Below, in pieces: positions 1 to 5,154 of a stretch of 6,135 bases of DNA. Made by a program: the position numbers and the translations under genes. The DNA lies in NCBI GenBank assembly GCA_048527645.1, contig DBGFNI010000076.1:1-6135 (forward strand). Direction: 5' to 3'. Source of the stretch: HGM12669 sp048527645 (GTDB lineage: Bacteria; Bacillota; Clostridia; Oscillospirales; CAG-272). A model generated the notes under the pieces. That model was given only the letters and a program-made list of their open reading frames with translations, ran no database searches and was not told the DNA's origin. The stretch's first letter is position 1. The number at the start of each line of letters is the position of its first letter.

Positions 1-33
1 TTTGTTTGGGCAAAAAATGGTTTTGTAAAAAGG

Positions 34-62
34 TTGATTGCCCGGCAAAAATATGATATAAT
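34..62 (+). promoter_or_regulatory. Sigma-A-type promoter with extended -10, upstream of the helicase gene
   Basis: The -35 box is TTGATT (34-39) and the -10 box is a perfect TATAAT (57-62), separated by exactly 17 bases. A TG one base upstream of the -10 (54-55) makes it an extended -10 (TGATATAAT). The preceding bases contain A and T runs (12-17, 26-31) that could act as an UP-like element. Transcription would be expected to begin near 68-70, leaving a leader of roughly 70 bases before the helicase start. No operator is recognisable. The promoter would drive the helicase gene and possibly the three lipoprotein genes behind it. Confidence 0.8.
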
Positions 63-125
63 AATTTAGTATGAAACGTATTTTGCTTGGAATTTACGCA
101 TCATACGATGATTTTCAAAGACCAC

Positions 126-130
126 GGAGG
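126..130 (+). promoter_or_regulatory. Ribosome binding site that fixes the helicase start at 138
   Basis: GGAGG lies seven bases before the ATG at 138. The same reading frame is open further upstream, with a TTG at 87 and an ATG at 108, but neither has a Shine-Dalgarno sequence at a suitable distance. The extra residues would also precede the usual PcrA N-terminus. This site therefore decides the start. Confidence 0.85.
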
Positions 131-137
131 TGCCATC

Positions 138-2537
138 ATGAGTGGAAACAGCAACAGCGCGGCTTTTTTGCAGGCCAAACGCGCATTGTTTGACAAGCTT
201 TATGATGATATGAATGAAAAACAGCGGCAGGCGATGTTCACCGTCAACGGTCCCCTGCTGGTTCTGGCGGGCGCCGGCACCGGCAAGACAACCGTGCTGG
301 TCAACCGTATCGCGTTCATTCTGCAATACGGCAACGCCTATCAGTCTGAGCGCGTGCCTGACACAATCACCGAAGAAGAAATCCGCGCTTTGGCGCAAAT
401 CACCCAAAGCGGCGACCGGGAGCTGATGCGTCACACGGCGCAGCAATACGCCGAGCAGGTCTGTCCGCCCTGGGCGCTGCTCGCCATCACCTTCACCAAC
501 AAAGCGGCGAATGAGATCAAAAGCCGTCTGCAAGCGGCAGTGGGCGAGGAGAGCGCCGATCAGATCTGGGCAGGCACCTTTCATTCCGTCTGTGTGCGGA
601 TTCTCCGCAAATACGGCGAGCGCATCGGCTACACCCCGGGCTTTACGATTTATGATGCCAACGATTCCAAAAAGCTGATTGCAGAATGCATGAAGCAGCT
701 GAATATTGACGACAGGCAGCTTCCGATCAAAACCGTGATCAACGCCATCAGCCGCGCCAAGGATCAGCTAATCGACGCTGAGAAATATTCCGCATCGGCG
801 GGCAGCGATTTCCGTATGGGACAGATTGCCGTCACCTATGAGCTGTATCAGAAAAAGTTGACAGACGCCAACGCGCTGGATTTTGACGACATCATCATGC
901 AAACCGTGCGCCTGCTGCGCCGGGATACAGAGGCAAGAGAATACTATCAAAACCGGTTCCGCTATGTCTGCGTGGACGAGTTTCAAGACACCAACCACGC
1001 GCAGTTTGTCCTCACGGCCCTGCTCAGCGACAAATACCGCAATCTGATGGTTGTCGGCGACGACGATCAGAGTATTTACAAATTCCGCGGTGCGACCATC
1101 GAGAACATTCTCCATTTTGACCGCTCCTATCCGCAGGCGCAAATCGTCAAGCTCGAGCAAAATTACCGCTCAAGCGAAACAATTTTGAACGCAGCAAACA
1201 ACATCATTCGCAACAATTTCGGCCGCCGCGGGAAAGAACTGTGGAGCAAGCGCGGCGCGGGAGAAAAAATCGTGCTGCGCAAGCTGGACAACGCGATCGA
1301 CGAGGCAAAATATATTGTCGATAAAATCATGGAGCTGAAAATCCGCGAAAAGCGCTCCTATCGCGATTTCGCGGTGCTCTACCGCACCAACGCGCAGTCC
1401 AGCGCACTGGAAACCGTCTTTGCCAAAAGCGGCATTCCCTATCGGATGCTCGGCGGTCTGCGCTTCTACGAGCGCAAGGAGGTCAAGGATATTCTCTCCT
1501 ACCTGTGCGTGATTAACAATCCCGCCGACGATCTGCGCCTCAAGCGCATCATCAACGAGCCGAAACGCAAGATCGGTGAGGCAACGGTTGCAAACCTACA
1601 AAACATCGCGGATTATGAAGGGGTTTCCATGCTGCACGCCATGCGCAATGCACAGCATTATCCCGCAATTAAATCCAATTCCAAGCTAACGGAATTTGTC
1701 CGGCTGATCGATCAACTGATCGAAATTTCAAAAACAGAAAAGCTCTCCATGCTCTTCGAGCGCGTGCTGGATCTGACCGGCTACCGGCAGATGCTGATCA
1801 ACGGCGGCGCGGCGGAAGAGGATCGGCTGAAAAACGTGGAAGAGCTGGTCTCCAACGCCGTCGCGTATGAAACGGAAAATCCAGATGCAACACTCTCCGA
1901 CTTTTTGGAGGAAATCGCACTGGTCGCGGACATCGACAATTATGACGCGGAGGCAGACGCGGTGGTGTTTATGACCATTCACAGTGCAAAGGGACTGGAA
2001 TTTCCCGTCGTCTTTCTACCCGGCATGGAGGAAAATCTGTTCCCCTCCGAGCGCAGCGCCGTCAGCCCCGACGAATTGGAGGAGGAGCGCCGCCTGGCTT
2101 ATGTCGCCATCACGCGCGCCAAAGAGCGTCTGTATGCGACCAACACGCGGGAGCGACTGCAATACGGCAGAACCGTGTATAATCCGCGCTCCCGTTTTCT
2201 CGACGAAATCGACCCCGCATGCGTCACAGAGGAGCTGCCCCGCGGCTTTGCCGCAAAAATGCAGACTGCCGAGGCCGATGTGCCGCCCGCAGCACAGCGC
2301 CGTCCCGCTGTCATGTCCAAAGAATTCTTAAAGCAATCGGATCTTGCCAGCAGCGTCGGACGCACCCGGAATTTTCAGACCTTTGAGATCGGCGACCGCG
2401 TCTCGCACCTCTCCTTCGGCAGCGGAACCGTTTTGAATGTCAAGGAGATGGGCGCAGACACCCTGTATGAAATTGCCTTTGATACCGCCGGTACAAAAAG
2501 GTTGATGGCAACCTATGCCAAACTGAAAAAGCTTTAA
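138..2537 (+). CDS. pcrA: PcrA/UvrD-type ATP-dependent DNA helicase (superfamily 1A)
   Basis: This is a 799-residue 3'-5' DNA helicase, close to the usual PcrA/UvrD length. The family unwinds DNA in nucleotide excision and mismatch repair, clears RecA filaments and acts at stalled RNA polymerase. All SF1A motifs are visible in order: Q motif with Q29; Walker A GAGTGKT (45-51); motif Ia AITFTNKAA (116-124); motif Ib AGTFHS (145-150); motif II VDEFQD (279-284); motif III GDDDQSIYKFRGA (307-319); motif IV QNYRSS (341-346); motif V TIHSAKGLEFP (613-623); motif VI AYVAITRAKER (654-664). A flexible linker (about 690-747) leads to a C-terminal Tudor-like domain (748-799, FEIGDRVSHLSFGSGTV), which in PcrA and UvrD contacts RNA polymerase. 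This C-terminus argues for PcrA/UvrD over Rep. The odd feature is about 42 extra residues between motifs I and Ia compared with Geobacillus PcrA as I recall it. The start follows the GGAGG at 126-130. No terminator is seen before the next gene. Confidence 0.95.
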   Translation: MSGNSNSAAFLQAKRALFDKLYDDMNEKQRQAMFTVNGPLLVLAGAGTGKTTVLVNRIAFILQYGNAYQSERVPDTITEEEIRALAQITQSGDRELMRHTAQQYAEQVCPPWALLAITFTNKAANEIKSRLQAAVGEESADQIWAGTFHSVCVRILRKYGERIGYTPGFTIYDANDSKKLIAECMKQLNIDDRQLPIKTVINAISRAKDQLIDAEKYSASAGSDFRMGQIAVTYELYQKKLTDANALDFDDIIMQTVRLLRRDTEAREYYQNRFRYVCVDEFQDTNHAQFVLTALLSDKYRNLMVVGDDDQSIYKFRGATIENILHFDRSYPQAQIVKLEQNYRSSETILNAANNIIRNNFGRRGKELWSKRGAGEKIVLRKLDNAIDEAKYIVDKIMELKIREKRSYRDFAVLYRTNAQSSALETVFAKSGIPYRMLGGLRFYERKEVKDILSYLCVINNPADDLRLKRIINEPKRKIGEATVANLQNIADYEGVSMLHAMRNAQHYPAIKSNSKLTEFVRLIDQLIEISKTEKLSMLFERVLDLTGYRQMLINGGAAEEDRLKNVEELVSNAVAYETENPDATLSDFLEEIALVADIDNYDAEADAVVFMTIHSAKGLEFPVVFLPGMEENLFPSERSAVSPDELEEERRLAYVAITRAKERLYATNTRERLQYGRTVYNPRSRFLDEIDPACVTEELPRGFAAKMQTAEADVPPAAQRRPAVMSKEFLKQSDLASSVGRTRNFQTFEIGDRVSHLSFGSGTVLNVKEMGADTLYEIAFDTAGTKRLMATYAKLKKL

Positions 2538-2561
2538 GCGGCTGTCCTACATAAAAACCGA

Positions 2562-2570
2562 AAGGAAGGA
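2562..2570 (+). promoter_or_regulatory. Ribosome binding site for the first lipoprotein gene
   Basis: AAGGAAGGA lies 11 bases before the GTG at 2582, which is slightly long but usable. A TTG closer to it, at 2571, is followed at once by TAA, so the GTG is the only start before the signal peptide that this site can serve. The 44-base gap after the helicase stop contains no promoter-like boxes and no terminator hairpin, which suggests read-through from the helicase gene. Confidence 0.6.
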
Positions 2571-2581
2571 TTGTAAGTTCC

Positions 2582-3061
2582 GTGAAAAAACCAACTCTGC
2601 CGCATTGCGCCGTCAGCCTGCTGTTGTGTGTGATGCTCTGCACACAGCTCATTTCCTGCACCGCGCGCAGCTCCGACACGCCGGCATCCTCCGATCCCCC
2701 TGTGCCCGCAGATTCTGCCGCCACCGTTTCCGCCGCAGCGCAAACCGCGTCTGCTGTTCCCCCGGCATTTGAAAAACCGGCAGATGTCGTTTCCATTGAC
2801 CTCAACGCCGAAGACCCGTCGGTGGAGGGGAAAATCGCGTTTATCTTTGACCAGGACGGCATGCTGAGCGGCTACGCATACAAAAGCTGGCGCGTGACGC
2901 TCACCTACCGAGAAAACCGCGTGACGGTCTGCGTCACAGACAAAAACGACGAGGTGCTCGCTTTAGAGCACTTCACCGCACAAGCGCCCTATGACCCATC
3001 GGTCGGCTTCTGTTCCTATCGGGGATACTATTTTGCCGGCCTGAAGTTTGAAAAGGAGTGA
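2582..3061 (+). CDS. Small predicted lipoprotein of unknown function
   Basis: I do not recognise the family of this 159-residue protein. It begins with a type II signal peptide: two lysines, a hydrophobic stretch (about 9-24) and the lipobox LISC with C26 as the lipidated cysteine. It should therefore be anchored on the outer face of the membrane. Residues 29-62 are a low-complexity linker rich in Ser, Ala, Pro and Thr. Residues 66-159 look like one small folded domain of alternating hydrophobic strands (KIAFIFD, RVTLTYRENRVTVCV), probably mostly beta. It has two cysteines, C117 and C144, that could form a disulfide outside the cell. Translation starts at GTG. Its stop codon overlaps the downstream ribosome binding region, so it is likely coupled to the cyclophilin lipoprotein gene four bases later. 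The lipoprotein call is firm; the function is open. Confidence 0.8.
   Translation: MKKPTLPHCAVSLLLCVMLCTQLISCTARSSDTPASSDPPVPADSAATVSAAAQTASAVPPAFEKPADVVSIDLNAEDPSVEGKIAFIFDQDGMLSGYAYKSWRVTLTYRENRVTVCVTDKNDEVLALEHFTAQAPYDPSVGFCSYRGYYFAGLKFEKE
3054..3058 (+). promoter_or_regulatory. Ribosome binding site overlapping the upstream gene end, fixes the start at 3066
   Basis: AGGAG, within the longer anti-SD match AAGGAGTGAT (3053-3062), lies seven bases before the ATG at 3066. It sits in the last codons of the preceding lipoprotein gene and its 3' part covers that gene's TGA stop (3059-3061). An in-frame TTG at 3048 lies upstream of the site and is therefore not the start. The arrangement favours translational coupling. 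Confidence 0.8.
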
Positions 3062-3065
3062 TATT

Positions 3066-4202
3066 ATGAAAGCAAGCAAGCAAATCATCCGACGCGTTTT
3101 CGCCGCGCTGTTATGCGGTGTGATGCTCCTCTCTCTCTTTTCCTGCGGAAAGGACAAGACGGATGCAGCGCAGAAGGACAATCGGAACAACGCGAGCCTT
3201 CCCGGCACCTGGGAGGTTGAACTGAACGTCGGTCCGATCATTCAGTCTCAGATCGGCGATGCCGCGGCAGCAAATTTTGATTTTTCCGACTGCACGCTGA
3301 CGCTCAATATAGCCTTCCGCAAATCGGACAAAACATTCTGTTTTTCCGTCACGGATTCTGCCGAGGAAGCGTATGAGAAGCAACTGGAAAAGATTTTTGC
3401 CGCAGGCGCAGAACAGTATCTCGCCTCGATCGACACCGATATGACGGCTAATGAATTCGTCACGACAAACTCAAAAAACTTCAGTGGGCAGAAGCTCTTT
3501 GCCAACTTCACCGGGGAATATTCCGTCAGCGGTGAAACCATCTCCCTCTCCCCCACCGACAACTACGGAACCATGCGCTTTGTCATTGACGGGCAAAACG
3601 TAAGCGTTTCGTGGAACGCGGGCGATGTGACGCTGAAGGGCACCGGCAAAAAGACCTCGGACGCCACGGATTTTCCTGATCCGTTGACCATGTCGGATGA
3701 AGATTATGTCAACACAGGTGATGTGATCAATGTGCAGATCGTGATGGAAAACGATGATACCATGTCCTTTGAGCTGTATCCTGATCTTGCGCCCATCACC
3801 GTCAACAATTTTGTGACGCTGGCGAAGGAAGGCTTTTACGACGGGCTGATTTTTCACCGCGTGGTGAAGGACTTTGTCATTCAGGGCGGCGACCCGAACG
3901 GCAACGGGACCGGCGGCAGCGAGAATAACATCAAGGGCGAATTCGTCAAAAACGGCGTGCAGAACGATCTGCATCACAAGCAGGGCGTCATTTCCATGGC
4001 ACGCAGCTCTGCCTACGATTCTGCCAGCAGCCAGTTTTTCATTGTGACGCAGGATTCCGACTTTTTGGACGGCAGCTACGCCGCGTTTGGCAGACTGACC
4101 GACGGCTTGGATGTCCTGTTGAAGATCGCCGATGTAAAAACCGACAGCAACGACAAGCCGCTGGTCGAGCAGAAAATCAAAACCATCCGCGTATTGGAGT
4201 GA
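3066..4202 (+). CDS. Lipoprotein with GTW-type N-terminal domain and C-terminal cyclophilin peptidyl-prolyl isomerase
   Basis: This 378-residue extracytoplasmic lipoprotein is predicted to catalyse cis-trans isomerisation of proline peptide bonds and so help secreted or surface proteins fold. The signal peptide ends in lipobox LFSC (C27 lipidated) and is followed by a short charged linker. Residues 45-200 form a beta-rich domain that opens with LPGTWEVELN, resembling the lipocalin-like GTW modules of clostridial lipoproteins; I cannot name its family. Residues 220-377 are a cyclophilin domain: GLIFHRVVKDFVIQGGDP (260-277) carries the catalytic Arg (R265, equivalent to R55 of human CypA), F270 and Q273. 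GVISMARS (307-314) and SSQFFIVT (321-328) complete the active-site wall. The position of CypA W121 is F333, as in many bacterial cyclophilins, and H126 is Y338, so cyclosporin binding is probably weak. The catalytic set looks intact. The gene lies four bases from both neighbouring lipoprotein genes. Confidence 0.92.
   Translation: MKASKQIIRRVFAALLCGVMLLSLFSCGKDKTDAAQKDNRNNASLPGTWEVELNVGPIIQSQIGDAAAANFDFSDCTLTLNIAFRKSDKTFCFSVTDSAEEAYEKQLEKIFAAGAEQYLASIDTDMTANEFVTTNSKNFSGQKLFANFTGEYSVSGETISLSPTDNYGTMRFVIDGQNVSVSWNAGDVTLKGTGKKTSDATDFPDPLTMSDEDYVNTGDVINVQIVMENDDTMSFELYPDLAPITVNNFVTLAKEGFYDGLIFHRVVKDFVIQGGDPNGNGTGGSENNIKGEFVKNGVQNDLHHKQGVISMARSSAYDSASSQFFIVTQDSDFLDGSYAAFGRLTDGLDVLLKIADVKTDSNDKPLVEQKIKTIRVLE
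4196..4199 (+). promoter_or_regulatory. Ribosome binding site for the third lipoprotein gene
   Basis: GGAG lies seven bases before the ATG at 4207 and immediately before the TGA stop (4200-4202) of the cyclophilin gene. The junction GGAGTGAGCATATG has the same layout and spacing as the previous one (GGAGTGATATTATG at 3055-3068), indicating the same coupled design. Confidence 0.75.
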
Positions 4203-4206
4203 GCAT

Positions 4207-4587
4207 ATGAATAACAAACATCGAATCGCCCTCCTGCTTTCCGCACTGCTGCTCCTCATGTTTTCTGCCTGCGGCGGAAAAAAGAACGCATCGGACAGCG
4301 AAACACAAAAGAAAACCGACGCCGTGCAGCAAACCGAATCCACGGCAGCTCCCTTCTCCTCGGAAACGCAGTTGCCTTCCAACAACAGCGGCATCGACAA
4401 TGAATCGCAGGTGAGCACTCCCTCCGCCGCCGGACAGCAGACGCCGTCTGAGGCGCCCGGGAGCACCGCCACAAGCGGAGCACCGAACCCGCCGGCACAG
4501 AGCACCGCCCCCGGCACATCTGCGTATTCACCCTCTGACGCAACCGTCAATCCCGCAGACACCGGCTTCAACCTGCCGGAAATCTGA
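4207..4587 (+). CDS. Short predicted lipoprotein with a wholly low-complexity mature region
   Basis: This 126-residue protein has no family that I recognise. A basic N-terminus (K4, R6) and a leucine-rich core (9-17) lead to FSAC with C22 as the likely lipidated cysteine. Phe at -3 is less usual than Leu, but Ser and Ala at -2 and -1 are standard. The remaining 104 residues are almost entirely Ser, Thr, Ala, Pro, Gln, Asn and Glu, with no cysteine and few hydrophobics, so the mature protein is probably disordered. Only the end (TGFNLPEI) is mildly hydrophobic. It could be a surface tether or wall-spanning stalk, or the remnant of a longer lipoprotein. Against the remnant idea, the downstream DNA enters a hairpin and terminator at once and shows no displaced coding frame. 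It is the last gene of the operon, with a good ribosome binding site. The lipoprotein call is fairly secure; the role is unknown. Confidence 0.72.
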   Translation: MNNKHRIALLLSALLLLMFSACGGKKNASDSETQKKTDAVQQTESTAAPFSSETQLPSNNSGIDNESQVSTPSAAGQQTPSEAPGSTATSGAPNPPAQSTAPGTSAYSPSDATVNPADTGFNLPEI

Positions 4588-4638
4588 TCGGATTGGTCAG
4601 ACGCACCGGCGCACTCTCTGTTATCTGTACCAATCTGA
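4588..4638 (+). other. Long imperfect hairpin directly after the operon's last stop codon
   Basis: TCGGATTGGT (4588-4597) pairs with ACCAATCTGA (4629-4638), giving ten pairs including one G-U. After a single bulged U (4628) the stem continues with CAGA (4598-4601) against TCTG (4624-4627). The loop is about 22 bases. No T run follows, so this is not itself an intrinsic terminator. It may protect the 3' end of the message or be a processing site. An alternative smaller hairpin, TCTGA (4583-4587) with TCAGA (4597-4601), would compete with it. Confidence 0.5.
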
Positions 4639-4650
4639 ATATAAGAGAAC

Positions 4651-4694
4651 CCCCGCGAAGAGCGTTTCAAAAAGCGCTTTTCGCGGGGATTTTT
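4651..4694 (+). terminator. Strong Rho-independent terminator of the lipoprotein operon
   Basis: A 17-pair stem (4651-4667 with 4672-4688) has a GC-rich base (CCCCGCGAA / TTCGCGGGG) and a four-base loop, CAAA. It is followed after one A by TTTTT (4690-4694) and further T-rich DNA. Two of the pairs are G-U on the + strand transcript (4660/4679 and 4665/4674) and would be C-A mismatches on the other strand. There is also no good T run on the minus-strand exit side, so the terminator is mainly directed at the + strand operon. It lies between two convergent transcription units. Confidence 0.93.
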
Positions 4695-4757
4695 ATATTT
4701 GCGTTTGAGAAGGCTATGTAAAGCAGAATTCTTTGCAAAATCGGCAAGCGCGCGCCT

Positions 4758-5141
4758 TTAAGCCAGTTCAGCGATCACTTCCACCTCAGCAAGAACGCCC
4801 TTGGGCAGATCCTTCACCGCAACACAGGAGCGTGCGGGCTTGTTGGCGCCGTCAAAATACTTGCCGTATACAGCGTTAAATGCGGCAAAATCTGCAATCT
4901 CCGCCAAAAAGCACGTGGTTTTCACAACCGCGTCAAAGCCGACGCCGGCTGCCTGCAAAACGCCTTGCAAATTCTTCATGATCTGTTCCGTCTGTTCGGC
5001 GATACCGCCGGGAACAACCTCTCCCGTTGCGGGGTCGATTGCTATCTGCCCGGAGGAAAAGAGCAATCCGCCGCATTTCACAGCCTGGGAATAAGGTCCG
5101 ATTGCCGCCGGAGCATTTTTTGTTGCAATAATTTCCATCAT
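4758..5141 (-). CDS. ridA: RidA-family 2-iminobutanoate/2-iminopropanoate deaminase
   Basis: This is a complete 127-residue member of the RidA (YjgF/YER057c/UK114) family, at the usual length. These cytosolic homotrimers hydrolyse the reactive enamine/imine intermediates released by PLP enzymes such as threonine and serine dehydratases, yielding 2-keto acids and ammonia. The motifs visible are PAAIGPYSQAV (11-21), SSGQIAIDPATGEVV (29-43) and PARSCVAVKDLPKG (102-115). R104 matches the catalytic Arg105 of E. coli RidA and is followed by the conserved Ser-Cys; the acidic LAEVEVIA closes the protein. Two adjacent ATG codons (5141 and 5138) both fit the ribosome binding site; I list the first. The gene lies 12 bases after the threonine ammonia-lyase stop and is surely co-transcribed with it. 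All the hallmark residues expected of the archetypal RidA subgroup are present, so deaminase activity is likely. Confidence 0.95.
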   Translation of the reverse strand: MMEIIATKNAPAAIGPYSQAVKCGGLLFSSGQIAIDPATGEVVPGGIAEQTEQIMKNLQGVLQAAGVGFDAVVKTTCFLAEIADFAAFNAVYGKYFDGANKPARSCVAVKDLPKGVLAEVEVIAELA

Positions 5142-5147
5142 TCGATA

Positions 5148-5154
5148 CCTCTCT
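5148..5154 (-). promoter_or_regulatory. Ribosome binding site of ridA, abutting the ilvA stop codon
   Basis: On the minus strand AGAGAGG (5154 down to 5148) starts within the last base of the threonine ammonia-lyase TAA stop (5156-5154). It lies six bases before the first ridA ATG (5141) and nine before the second (5138). Either spacing works, so the exact start is undecided by three bases. Confidence 0.65.

Noticed and set aside
6..43. Short inverted match GGGC / GCCC around the -35 region as an operator
   Set aside because: Only four bases match and the spacing is long; this is expected by chance.
87..137. Helicase start at the TTG at 87 or the ATG at 108
   Set aside because: Neither has a properly placed ribosome binding site, whereas the ATG at 138 has GGAGG seven bases upstream and gives a normal PcrA N-terminus.
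66..584. Minus-strand frame of 172 codons across the helicase N-terminus
   Set aside because: It lies opposite the conserved helicase motif I and Ia region, runs across the promoter leader and has no recognisable protein features.
3471..4670. Long open frame on the minus strand (399 codons) opposite the cyclophilin and third lipoprotein genes
   Set aside because: The plus strand carries an unmistakable cyclophilin domain and lipobox signals with good ribosome binding sites. The minus frame has no recognisable domain and would run through the terminator stem. It is an antisense shadow of GC-biased coding DNA.
4726..4757. Possible separate terminator for ridA on the minus strand (GC-rich GGCGCGCGCTTGCC followed by TTTT)
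   Set aside because: Only about three stem pairs form around an eight-base loop, too weak to call. The converging transcripts may instead end inside the opposing terminator region.
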